A DNA stretch of 64,000 nucleotides from Phytopythium helicoides. Taxonomy: Eukaryota > Oomycota > Peronosporomycetes > Pythiales > Pythiaceae. The position numbers and the translations under genes were made by a program. The stretch covers positions 295,773 through 359,772 of the forward strand of contig JANFNE010000024.1 in assembly GCA_024867545.1 (NCBI GenBank). Reading direction: 5' to 3'. Below the pieces are notes generated by a model. That model did not search any database. It had not been told where the DNA came from and saw nothing but the letters and a program-made list of their open reading frames with translations. This document shows positions 1 to 9,403 of this stretch, one piece after another. Every line of letters begins with the position of its first letter. The stretch's first letter is position 1.

Positions 1-238
1 ATGGCTGGGCTTGCGATGTGAAGGACTTGATGCAAGTTGGTGAATGGCGAAAGGAGTGGCGGGGTTGGCGTCCTGAGGTGGTGCGCAACAAGTGTGATGG
101 TGGAGCTCTGGAATGAGTACTGTGCCTGCTTACTCAGCATAGACGAGTCTTCAATGAGCATTATCATTAAAAAATGATATCCTTTATTGTTCAATATGTG
201 ATCAGCTGTTGTTATTGTGTTAATATATTGAGAGGCCT

Positions 239-490
239 GTGATTCTGTTGAAACCTTTGGATTTACGAGCGATAGGACAGAAGATTGCAAGTGAAATTCT
301 TCGCTGGAAGCCATCTGACTATAGCTGCCGTGAGTATGCTTCTACGATTGGAACTCAGAGCGACAGCTACAACTGCGGCATTTTCATTCTGCTCACATTT
401 GAAATTTTCATCGGTGCTCCAAGTCTGAAGGACGTGACCAAGAAAGCGCTTCAGTACCTGCGTTACAGGTACTTACAAATGTGCTTGTAG
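239..490 (+). pseudogene. Ulp1-like C48 cysteine peptidase C-terminal fragment
   Basis: An 83-codon open frame holds the hallmark of Ulp1/SENP (peptidase family C48) proteases: a Gln (Q40), then D-x-x-x-N-C-G with the nucleophile Cys at residue 46, followed by a hydrophobic helix (IFILLTFEIF). Family members cleave SUMO or other ubiquitin-like proteins from targets, and related domains also occur in transposable elements. Only the Cys half is here; no His/Asp part of the catalytic triad is visible upstream within the window. It is therefore a 3' exon of a gene beginning outside the window or a relic, possibly from a mobile element. The motif is clear; whether it is expressed is not. Confidence 0.55.
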
Positions 491-1145
491 CTTGGTGCTG
501 TGTTTGGGGATATTCATAGTAGTAAATACTTTGCGTTTCCATTGCTGTTTTCACTTCACTCTGGTGGCTAAAGGCCCGCGGACTTTGGCATCGTTGCCTT
601 GCGCAAGTACTTATATGCCCTATCCGGATATACGTATAGCGCTATCTCCGGCTTTTTTAAATGGGTACTAGATGGGTACTAGATGGGCACTGGATGGGTG
701 CAGAAGGGTAGAAAAACCATTTGGATGGGGATCAAATGGGCACGCGTTCCACGTCGCATATTTCTGGATGGGCACTCCAACACGTGCCCTTTCCAAACGC
801 GGCGCCGTCAGGAGTTGCAGCACTTGATTTCGACAGCCAGATGGCATGGTGAGATCGGCAAAGATCGGCAGGCATGCACATTGACAGTGATGCGACGATG
901 TGTGATTCGCACAAGGGCAACTTGTTGACGCAATAGTGCGCGGTCATGGCACCTGAAGCTCGAAGCAGAAGTAAGGGTGGGCTGCATCGGTATGACCAAC
1001 TCGATCAGGAACTCTACATTCCCTTGTAGTCACCCAAACTACAGTGCGAAAGATGGCTTTGGCTTTTCATATTGCTCCACAATCCACGACATATACCAGC
1101 AGACGATCTAAAAATCGCAAGTCTCAATCAATCCCCAACTTGGAT
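491..1145. other. Non-coding interval with a small 11-bp minisatellite
   Basis: No supported gene was found here. Four consecutive 11-bp units of the type atgggtactag lie at 661-704, with looser GATGGG-containing copies trailing to about 780. Short frames in this stretch overlap on both strands and carry no recognisable domain. Confidence 0.5.
661..704. repeat. 11-bp minisatellite, four units
   Basis: Four adjacent 11-base units begin at 661, 672, 683 and 694. The first two are identical (atgggtactag) and the last two are diverged by a few substitutions. Further GGATGGG-type partial units occur just downstream. No gene is associated. Confidence 0.7.
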
Positions 1146-2819
1146 TTAGCTCGTGTGGTAGAGCTCGTGGATGTACGCAATGCCTTCCGCGCGGTACGTG
1201 TCCGCCTCCACGTACGCCAGCTCGTCCGTTGCGTTCACATCAAACACAATCGACTGCGGGTCATCCGAAGTGTACACTGGCCACTCGAGGTGCGTCACGC
1301 CAGACTCGTTCGGCGTCTGGTCCACGATGAAGCTCACCCACATGCGGGACATGAGATTAGCGAGGCGCGTGAAAGTCTCAGGCTCGTTCTCGAACGGGTT
1401 CTTCGACACCGCGTTGCCATAGCCATCGCCATTGACGTTGTTGAAGACGAAGGCAACTTCTTGGAAGTGAGTGGCACCAATGAACTGAGTGAGACCGTTG
1501 ACAAGAACGTTGAAGACGTAGCTGTAGGCCGTGACGTTGTTGTCTGCCCAAGTCTGCGCAGCGTAGCGGCGGAAACCGTGGAAGAACGCGTCACCAGCGT
1601 ACGCAGCCACACGCTTGAACTGCTGTCCATAGCCCGACTCGGCACTTGGGCGACCATGGAGAGTGCCAGGGATGCCGATCTCGGGAATGTCCGGATATAC
1701 CTTCGCGAAGATGGCAGCCTGCTCCTCAGTACGGCCACCAGCAGTCAAGTACGCGAGGAACTCTTCATCCGTGTCGATGCCAGCCGTGCCAAACGCGGTT
1801 CCTTCGTCATGGTTTTGGCCCAAGAGGAAGGGAACGTGCACAAACTTGCCGCTGTCGAGCAGGTTAACAGTCAGATCCGTAAGGAACTCGCCGTCCGTGA
1901 TCGGGCTAAAGCTTCCAGACGAAGAGTTGAAGATGTCGGAAAGCGTCTCCACTGGAACCTGGCGCAGGCATGCCAAGGTGTCCTCTGCAGATGCGCAGTT
2001 CGCGGCAGCCGTGATGTTATTGTAGTACACATCCCACGCCGACGCGTTGAGCGGGGAGGTTGTCATGTAGCCCGACTCCATGATGGCACCACGGAAGAGC
2101 CCGTCATCGCGACCGCCGTAAGCAACAAGCTGATGAGCAACGCTGAATCCACCAGCACTTTCACCCCAGATCGTCACCTGATCCGGGTTACCACCGAAGC
2201 TCGCAATGTTCTCCTTCACCCAGTTCAGCGCAAGACGCTGATCCTTCAGACCGAGGTTGCCCGCGTTCTCAGCTGCGACTGCAGTTCCCCACAAGAAGCC
2301 AAAGCCGTGCAGGCGGTAGTTGATACTCACGCCAATGAACGGCTTGTGCATCTTCACACCCTGATCCACAATGTACGTCAAGTTGTAACGAGGATCACGC
2401 GAACCGCCCTGAGCGAATCCACCTCCGTGGATCCACACAGCCACTGGCAACTCCGCTCCCTCAGAAATACCACTCGGACGAACCACGTTCAGCGTCAAAC
2501 AGTCCTCCGACAGAATGTTGCCCAACACCCACTGGTCACTGCCATAGCCGTAGCACTCCGGAGAGTACTCGGTCGCATTCTTCGACTCGGTCCACGTGGT
2601 GTTGAGTGGCTGCGGGTTGGCGAAGCGCAGGTTTCCGACGGGAGGCTGAGCGAAGGGCACACCCAGGAAGAGGTCTTGGTCGTAGGTGGCTTGGTAGACT
2701 CCGTAGTAGGATCCATTCTTGACGGTGACGGTGGGTGCACTGGCATCGTCGGCCGAGGCGACAGAAGCAACAGCCGCGACGACGCAAGCACCGGCGATAT
2801 ACTGCCGGAAGACGCGCAT
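1146..2819 (-). CDS. Secreted type-B carboxylesterase (alpha/beta hydrolase)
   Basis: A 557-residue protein of the carboxylesterase/lipase type-B family, which hydrolyses carboxylic esters. Diagnostic motifs appear in order: FLGVPFAQPP near the N-terminus, EDCLTLNV, the oxyanion-hole segment WIHGGGF, the nucleophile elbow GESAGG, the acidic-residue region NHDEGTAFG, and a His region (ATHFQE) that can complete the Ser-Glu/Asp-His triad. Residues 1 to about 23 form a typical signal peptide, so it is probably secreted; several N-x-S/T sites fit that. The open frame extends 49 codons upstream, but the start at 2819 is preferred because it begins the signal peptide and lies 18 bp downstream of an Inr/FPR promoter element. 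The substrate cannot be told; secreted esterases of plant-associated oomycetes may act on host surface esters. The frame looks complete. Confidence 0.92.
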   Translation of the reverse strand: MRVFRQYIAGACVVAAVASVASADDASAPTVTVKNGSYYGVYQATYDQDLFLGVPFAQPPVGNLRFANPQPLNTTWTESKNATEYSPECYGYGSDQWVLGNILSEDCLTLNVVRPSGISEGAELPVAVWIHGGGFAQGGSRDPRYNLTYIVDQGVKMHKPFIGVSINYRLHGFGFLWGTAVAAENAGNLGLKDQRLALNWVKENIASFGGNPDQVTIWGESAGGFSVAHQLVAYGGRDDGLFRGAIMESGYMTTSPLNASAWDVYYNNITAAANCASAEDTLACLRQVPVETLSDIFNSSSGSFSPITDGEFLTDLTVNLLDSGKFVHVPFLLGQNHDEGTAFGTAGIDTDEEFLAYLTAGGRTEEQAAIFAKVYPDIPEIGIPGTLHGRPSAESGYGQQFKRVAAYAGDAFFHGFRRYAAQTWADNNVTAYSYVFNVLVNGLTQFIGATHFQEVAFVFNNVNGDGYGNAVSKNPFENEPETFTRLANLMSRMWVSFIVDQTPNESGVTHLEWPVYTSDDPQSIVFDVNATDELAYVEADTYRAEGIAYIHELYHTS

Positions 2820-2837
2820 TGTGTAGTTCCCGCTTGG

Positions 2838-2856
2838 TGGCGAATTGGAGAATGAG
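2838..2856 (-). promoter_or_regulatory. Oomycete Inr/FPR core promoter of the carboxylesterase gene
   Basis: On the minus strand this reads GCTCATTCTCCAATTCGCC, a close match to the oomycete initiator plus flanking promoter region. It lies about 18-36 bp upstream of the chosen esterase start codon, which supports both the start choice and the oomycete origin of the window. Confidence 0.75.
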
Positions 2857-3011
2857 CTGCACGCAGCGGGCTGGTAACGGCTTCGGGACGTTATCCCATG
2901 ATGGTGAAAGCAGCGTGGTTGAAGATTGTGCACTTCATGTGAAGTTCGATGCGTACTGTTGCACACACAAGGTGACCCGCTTCTTCAGCATGGGTCACAA
3001 CATTGCTGCGC

Positions 3012-3356
3012 TCATGGGCGATTGGCAAAACACGCAGCCAAGATGAGAGCAATCCAGTCCTTGGGGACGGGAAACGCCATCGCCCTAAGGCCATCCGCGA
3101 TGTGCATCAGCTGTGCTTTGCACGGTTGCCGTTTCCACACACACGGCAGCAAGCAATCTGCTTCAACGAGACCTGCCTTTGCGCTAGCGATCGTGTCAAC
3201 GTGATCGGGAAAGTCGACCACATGGTTGAGGTTGAAGCTCAAAGATGCGCGGCTCACTTGATTCCTTCTGCTGCTGATGACAATGGAATCGCATCGCGAT
3301 GCAAGCATAAACAGTAACATCCCATCAACTACTGTAACTTCATTCGCGAGTGCCAT
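3012..3356 (-). CDS. Hypothetical protein (doubtful)
   Basis: An open frame of 114 codons from the ATG at 3356, or 144 codons from 3446, lies between the oxidoreductase and the esterase on the same strand. It has no recognised domain and no signal peptide. The C-terminal part contains a moderately hydrophobic stretch (ALILAACFANR). It may only be the spacer between the two genes. Confidence 0.18.
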   Translation of the reverse strand: MALANEVTVVDGMLLFMLASRCDSIVISSRRNQVSRASLSFNLNHVVDFPDHVDTIASAKAGLVEADCLLPCVWKRQPCKAQLMHIADGLRAMAFPVPKDWIALILAACFANRP

Positions 3357-3454
3357 GGTCTCCTGACTTTTACAGTTCCTGCAACCTACCAACAGCTCGG
3401 AGATGGAAGAAGCAACAGCATGAGTTGAGCACAAGACACCTTTCAAATTCCAGC

Positions 3455-4741
3455 TTACGCAGATGCATCGGCCAGCTCAACCACCAGGATTCGCTTGCGT
3501 TGCAGCCGGTCGGCGAGAGAGCGTCCCAGCGCCGCCGCGGGCGTGAAGAACCCGCCGCTCTTGACACAGTCGGCGTTGACCTCGCCGCGTGCGAGGCAAA
3601 ACGCAGCCTCGGAGATCATCCGCGATGTCAGCCAGTATCCTGGGTCTCCCGCTCCAGACACCTTGCCGGTCACGGCGAGCTTGCCGTCCTCGGAATACCC
3701 AGCCGTCGTGACCTCGATGAGCCCGTTGCGCATCACTTCCTCGGACGGTCCTTGGCCTGGAGCGGGAGCCAGCTTCTTGATCAGCGCGCGCGTCCAGCCG
3801 AAAAACAGCAGCATCCCGAGCGCAGCCGAGCCTACTGTGATCAGGACCTGCATGAATAGCCCGCCCTTGGCGAGGCGCTCGCTGAACACGAGCTTGCTGC
3901 CGTACTTTTCGCGCAGCAAGTAGTTGGAGCGGTGCACGATCGTCTGGTTGACGCCTCCGCCGAGCCACACGGCCGACCAGAGCCGCAGTTGCTTGTCGTA
4001 CTTGACTGCCATGGACGTGGAGTTGGGCTTGACGAGACCTTCAGCCTCCTTCCGCGCCAACGTGGCCTTGTCGGTCAGGAAGAACGGGCTCTGCGATTCT
4101 GCCAGCTGCTTGCTCGTCGACGTCTCCATCATGGCGAACATGCTCGCGAACGTCCCGCCGCTCACAGCACCGCTGAAGTCTGTCAGGTAGGCATCCACGC
4201 GCGCGGTCTTCATACCAGTCTTCTCCTTGATCCTGTCGGCAACCAGCAGCGTCGCGAGGTCGGACGGGATCGACTCGTAGCCACAGCAGTTGACGAGGAT
4301 CGCGCCGGTCTTCTCGGCTGTAGCTTGGTGGGCGGCGATCATCTCGTTGACCCAGACGAGCTCGCCCGTCAGGTCGCAGTAGTGCACGCCATTCTCGGCG
4401 CACGCCTTCACCAACAACGACCCGTACAGCTTGTACGGACCCACCAGCGACACCACCACCTTGGTCTGACGCACCATGGCCACGAGCGAGCTCTCGTCCG
4501 CGCTGTCGGCCACGATCGTGGGAAGCGCGTCGATGAGCTCGGGACTCACACCCGGCGCCTTCTCCTTGAGCGTCTGCTTGGTCTGCTGCAGCTTGGCCTC
4601 GCTGCGTCCCGCGATGGCCCACTTGAGCGCTCCCGTAGCTCCGAGTGCCGACTCGGCCTCCTCTGCCAGGTATCGCGCGACGAGCGTTCCCGTGAACCCC
4701 GTGGCGCCGAACACGACGACGTCGAAGGTCTTGTCGGCCAT
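3455..4741 (-). CDS. Saccharopine dehydrogenase-like oxidoreductase
   Basis: A 428-residue protein starting MADKTFDVVVFGATGFTG. The N-terminal Rossmann fold has the nucleotide-binding loop GATGFTG at residues 12-18, followed by AGRSEAKL, VVVSLVGPY and the CDLTGE motif typical of the saccharopine-dehydrogenase-like (SCCPDH) family. A hydrophobic stretch around residues 320-340 (VLITVGSAALGMLLFF) followed by a basic segment resembles the membrane anchor or hairpin of the eukaryotic SCCPDH group. The family is distinct from true lysine-pathway saccharopine dehydrogenases and its physiological substrate is poorly defined. The frame runs 59 codons further upstream, but that extension is Arg/Pro-rich and unlike the family. 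The gene appears intact. Confidence 0.9.
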   Translation of the reverse strand: MADKTFDVVVFGATGFTGTLVARYLAEEAESALGATGALKWAIAGRSEAKLQQTKQTLKEKAPGVSPELIDALPTIVADSADESSLVAMVRQTKVVVSLVGPYKLYGSLLVKACAENGVHYCDLTGELVWVNEMIAAHQATAEKTGAILVNCCGYESIPSDLATLLVADRIKEKTGMKTARVDAYLTDFSGAVSGGTFASMFAMMETSTSKQLAESQSPFFLTDKATLARKEAEGLVKPNSTSMAVKYDKQLRLWSAVWLGGGVNQTIVHRSNYLLREKYGSKLVFSERLAKGGLFMQVLITVGSAALGMLLFFGWTRALIKKLAPAPGQGPSEEVMRNGLIEVTTAGYSEDGKLAVTGKVSGAGDPGYWLTSRMISEAAFCLARGEVNADCVKSGGFFTPAAALGRSLADRLQRKRILVVELADASA

Positions 4742-5241
4742 GCTGGACGTGGCTGGAGGCCGGAGGTGGCAGGTCTCGGTCAGTTGTCGGCCGCGGAGAG
4801 CGGGAGAAGCACGAGTGCCCGCCGACCGCCGGGAATTCCGCAGAGGCGCAGCGCCATCGCGCGCAGTCGGCCCATGGCCTGGACCAGACCACTCCACAGT
4901 GGGACGGCAGGTGCCCACGGCTGCAGCGACGGACCGCGGCGGGAAGCTTGCTTGTCAATCAACTGTTGATTCAACACGGTTGATGTGACGTACACTTTGA
5001 GGAGGCGGCATCCGTGCAACGGAGAGCGTCTGGATCTGAACGATGCACGGCTCATGGTCCATGGAGGAGGAAGACATGAACGTGACAACTGCAAGATGTC
5101 GCTAGAAGAAGTACGGGAATTGAAGGATGGGATTCATCGGCTTATCGACAGTCTCATGCACACCGAAACAACATGGAGGGTGGCCTGTTGGGCTGTGGGC
5201 TCTCTTGCATCGAGTCGCGACGCTCACAGTTGCTGGCGCGT

Positions 5242-5406
5242 CTACGATGGCTGGTGAACCGAATCCTGCGGCGCCTCGAGCAGCCTCTGGGTCTTGCGTT
5301 TAAGGCTGTCTTGCGGGCTCTGCACAGTGGAGAAACAGATCCAAGCTAGCATTGCCGCTACGATTGCTGTCAGCAGTGGAACAAGGACTATTGCTAACAT
5401 CGCCAT
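5242..5406 (-). CDS. Possible small single-pass membrane protein
   Basis: A 54-codon frame on the minus strand. Residues 1-25 are strongly hydrophobic (MAMLAIVLVPLLTAIVAAML and following Ala-Trp-Ile), giving one membrane segment or signal anchor. The remainder is polar and basic (SLKRKTQRLLEAPQ). No family is recognised and no promoter element was seen. Small ORFs of this size occur by chance, so the call rests only on the clean hydrophobic-then-polar composition. Confidence 0.25.
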   Translation of the reverse strand: MAMLAIVLVPLLTAIVAAMLAWICFSTVQSPQDSLKRKTQRLLEAPQDSVHQPS

Positions 5407-7494
5407 TCTCCTTTACAACCTGGATCTGGAACGATGAATGACAAGCAGGAGAATAGCTCCGCAAGATCCATATCATTCGGCTCGATTCAAAGAATTGCGA
5501 TCCAAAGGTGATGATCGAAGCGATCGAGGCTGTTGGTCATGCTGCCAAGGCGAATTGCATGCATGTCGAGTGCGCGCTAGTGGTCTCGATGAACATATTT
5601 TAGTTGGATTGCTCCAGAATGGTTGAAACGATTCCAACTGAACGATCCTCGAGCTAATATGCATCACGAACTAAGAACAGCCGATATTGGTCGATGAATT
5701 TCGAGACCAGACTCACTTTTCATGTTTTCTTTCTCATCGCTCTTGGGCAACGTGCAGTGCATGTCGACTCCGAATGTAAGGGGCAAGGAACCGTCCAAAA
5801 GGGGTCTCCGCGAAGATAGAAAGTAGCCAAAGACAAGTCCGACGATTGCTTTTTCATCGGAGCAGGCTGAGTCAGTTGATTCTTCGGAACTTCCCGACGA
5901 CGCGGACTGATATCAAATGAGGTGCCCAGATTTCACCACTAATTCAAGAACGTTACCTGAAGAACACCAGCAACCTAACTTGTGCGATGTTCATGAAGAC
6001 TGGTAAATAATACTTCATCACCACACGCATTCCCCCATGGAAATTCCCGCTCACCGCCATAATCCGGCACCGAAAAGATATCACGCCTGAAACAATTAAA
6101 ACCTTTCCCGTACAGCAGCTCAATTGCCTTCCATTAATCGCTCCACGAGCCTCGCTATCGCTCAAAACTTCCGAATGAATGCACTTGCTCGAATCAAGTC
6201 CAACAAATGTTGCGCTACCCACCAGTTGGTGTTTGCCATCTAGCCGGCATGATAAATATCCATGTCGTCAAGATATTATAAATCCAGAGTCGTACTCAAC
6301 ACGATACCACATCGCAGAGACAGTTCCCGTATATGAGAGCGAGAAAAATCGACGACCACGAAGTAAAATATTGTCAGGCTAAAGTGTAGCATCGACCGTT
6401 CTGCCAACCGCGCCAGGAAGTCTCAATGGGTGAATGACAGCTATAACGCTCGTGACTCCTATATATCCATTGCATTTTCATCGTACAAGCTGTTGACAGC
6501 CGTACACGACACATGATTGAGGTATAGCCGGCCTCATTGGAGAATAACATTATGCGATCGACAAAATCTTTGGATCAAACGTTGTTTGGCGTACGATTCG
6601 GCCTTCGTACGTTTGATCATTCCCTGTCATCACTTCCATCTCAATGAGATTCACCTCCAGACGCTTGTGTTTGCATACGCCAATAACTATGCTCATATCA
6701 GACAGCCTGCGTTGAATGTAGAAGAGAATTCATAGACAATCTACGAATATTTTCAGATGTTTGTGCCTTCGTCCACCAAGGATCACGAACATTCGAAGTA
6801 GTGCAATCCTCCATCTGCACTCCCTCCTCCAAGAATATGCGCGAAAGCGCATTTGCAGCTTTTGAGTAAGTCGACGCTAGCTTCGTCTCGGGTTTCCGAG
6901 CACTAAAGCAGCACTGGTCGGGCTGGGGCATCGGATTTGTGGGACAGAGAGAAGCGAGGCTGTCCAATCGCATCGCCGATCTCGTCGGAAAACAAACGAC
7001 AGATACCTGCGCCAAAGCCGGGTGGGCCACGATTGCCTGGAGTCGGAGCTTCCGACTGAACTACTGCATTTCTGCCGCAAACAAACAGACGGCAAGATAC
7101 GGTGTCATAATCAATCGGATTATTTTCAACAAGCCGACAATACCCTTGTGACTATAGTCAATCTCATTCATGGAGAGTGCAAGGTGCACAGCGTAAAAGC
7201 CACTTTTGCGCATGCTCACGCGTTAATCTTGTGATCGTTTACGCTCACGCACATCTCTTGTGATCCCAGATGCTCTTTCAGGAAACACGGGGGTGATACA
7301 GGCAGATCTCGTGCTTGCTGTGCCCCTGAGCTCAGCCTTTGGTGTTCGGAATTGACGACCGCGAATTTCAGGGCGCACAGCTGCTTTTCAATCGCCTACA
7401 GCAACAACAACTCTCCACCAAGAACGAGCGGGAGCAGATTTCCTGCGATGGGATCTCACGAAGTGCGCGCGCACTTCACGCGACTACAAACCAC
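5407..7494. other. Intergenic interval, no supported gene
   Basis: About 2 kb between the oxidoreductase side and the secreted-protein gene at 7552. All open frames are under about 110 codons, overlap others on the opposite strand, and show no domain, signal peptide or repeat structure. The segment is more AT-rich from 5.9 to 7.3 kb than the flanking genes. Confidence 0.5.
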
Positions 7495-7510
7495 GCTCAC
7501 TTCGCATTCG
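7495..7510 (+). promoter_or_regulatory. Inr-like core promoter of the secreted protein gene
   Basis: GCTCACTTCGCATTCG resembles the oomycete initiator (GCTCATTYYNCAWTTT) and lies 41 bp upstream of the ATG at 7552, the usual distance for transcription starts in this group. Confidence 0.55.
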
Positions 7511-7551
7511 TCGTTGTGCTCACCACATTGCCAACCAAATTCTCCTTCCCA

Positions 7552-8283
7552 ATGAAGACTACCGCCTGCATCTTCGTCGCTGCGTCTGCGCTTGTCGGTT
7601 ACGTTTCGGCAGCCAGTTTGGTGGTGATGCATGTCCAGTATTCCGACAACCTCATCAATGTTGGTGATCTTGACATCTTCAACGCGACCTGGAGCAAGAT
7701 CTACGCAACCGACGGCAACGACAAAGGTGCCATCAACGATGACACCTACGAGACCTACTCGAGCACGTGCAAGGGTGCAGAGGAACCAGAATCCGACTTG
7801 ATTGTGCGCATGGAGATGAACGGCGCGTGGGGTGCCAACGACGAGACAGGCATTACCACATTTCAGATGCGGGATGCCATCGTGCAGACAGCTTGGGCAG
7901 CTTACGAGCAGCTAGCCGCCGAGAAGAAATACGACGTGTACAGCGATTGCCGCGGCTTTGCGTGGCAAGAGTCCGTTTCTTACACGTCGACTGCAGCTTG
8001 CGGCCCCCTGAGCTCTGTCGCCTGCCCGGAATCGTGCGAGAGTGAAATGCTGCAATGCATGAAGCACACCAACGGACTGAACCTTCCATCATCACTTCGT
8101 GTCAGCGCATACCTCGACGACGAGCTCCTCGCGGACTCGATCACTTTCTCTCTCAGCGCCACCGCCGCCGAAGGATTTGATGATGGCTGCGGAATTGTCG
8201 GAACTATCGCTGAGAAGCTGGCTGGATTTGTCCCCGTGGTTGGCTCCCTCTTCGCGGCGGGTATTAAATTTGAGTGCAGCTAG
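7552..8283 (+). CDS. Secreted cysteine-containing protein of unknown function
   Basis: A 243-residue protein. Residues 1 to about 20 form a classic signal peptide (MKTTACIFVAASALVGYVSA). The mature part has clustered cysteines, including an SVACPESCESEMLQC-type stretch, and ends in a hydrophobic, Gly-rich segment (GTIAEKLAGFVPVVG...) closing with ECS. The open frame extends upstream to 7339, but the signal peptide and the Inr-like element at 7495 fix the start at 7552. No domain family is recognised. It could be an apoplastic or host-interacting protein, but that is inference from secretion only. The frame is intact with no introns. Confidence 0.75.
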   Translation: MKTTACIFVAASALVGYVSAASLVVMHVQYSDNLINVGDLDIFNATWSKIYATDGNDKGAINDDTYETYSSTCKGAEEPESDLIVRMEMNGAWGANDETGITTFQMRDAIVQTAWAAYEQLAAEKKYDVYSDCRGFAWQESVSYTSTAACGPLSSVACPESCESEMLQCMKHTNGLNLPSSLRVSAYLDDELLADSITFSLSATAAEGFDDGCGIVGTIAEKLAGFVPVVGSLFAAGIKFECS

Positions 8284-9403
8284 ACTCTCTTGCTAGTCCT
8301 TCATGGAATTCATGAGGAATTCTTGACGCAGAATGAGTGCAACAATTTTTCTAGCGCTGGTTATTGGGCATGAATGTTTGTTTTGAGTTTGAACATGTTG
8401 CCTGATTTGATGGCCTTCGCCAAGTCTTCATGTGCTGTTTTGTTGTAGTTGATGGCGGGTTCTTGGCTAATGACTAGACCTTGAGTTCTGTGACTGCCAT
8501 TTGGGGGTCGTAACTAGGTAGATGCAATTCCGGGTAAGGATCATCATTGAGGCAACAACAATTCCGGTGGCACGAACAGTTCGCATGTTGGAACCTCGCC
8601 CAAAGAACCAGTATTCCCATGGGTCTGCCGTGCCAGTAGGCAAATGACAGTTGTAGTCTTACTACAGCAACAAAGCAGGCCTCCGAAGTCAAGGTGTCTC
8701 TACATGTGCTGCGATCTTGCTCAGTAGGATGCACAGAGTGTATATAGTCTCGTGGATGGCGTCGATTCACCGCTTGGAGAGCTTCGAGGCGGCTGCAGCT
8801 TGCTCTCGCAGACTTCCTGTTTGTATAGATGACTGTTCAAGCGGAAACACAACAATTGCGCGTTGACCGTCGCGCGTCCCTTGTTCACTCTCAACCTACT
8901 ATGCGACGTGAAGCCACACGTAGATACATTGACTTGGATTCGCTGAACACCGGACAGTGTTCGTGGCCGTTCATTGCTGCCTCTCGCCTGACAGACTAGA
9001 GTGCCGTCGCAGCGAAAGCCCTGGGGACGTCTGGAGACTGGATGCTTGAATTTGCAGCCTGGTGAGTCGGGAAGTGCAGCGGCAAGAACTCCACCTCGCA
9101 ACGCGCTGAGTATGGAGTGGTCATTGTCCAATCAACAGTAAGAGCTCATGAAATACTTGCCCAATCATTTTGTACTATTGCGCTTGTGGTATTCTAACTG
9201 ACGACAGCCGGGTTGAAATGATTGCGCGAAGATGGGGTGAAATTAGACGAGATTTCAACACAGCGGGGTGGGTGGAAACTATGATAGGGAACTATACTTA
9301 CAATGGAGACGAAAGTGTTGTTGGAGCTGATTGAGCCATGGACGAAAAACGGATCGGTTCATGTGCATGTACATTATAAACAAATGTAATACTTGTGCAA
9401 GAA
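8284..9403. other. Intergenic interval, no supported gene
   Basis: About 1.1 kb between two convergent genes: the secreted protein ends at 8283 and the kinase frame ends at 9404 from the other side. Open frames of 98 and 136 codons on the minus strand show no domain or signal peptide, and their composition is not convincing. Confidence 0.5.

Noticed and set aside
1044..2855. 603-codon plus-strand open frame opposite the carboxylesterase
   Set aside because: It is the antisense of a clear esterase gene. The translation is Val/Arg-rich with no domain and is a codon-bias shadow.
3932..4969. 345-codon plus-strand frame opposite the oxidoreductase
   Set aside because: His/Arg-rich antisense shadow of a well-supported minus-strand gene.
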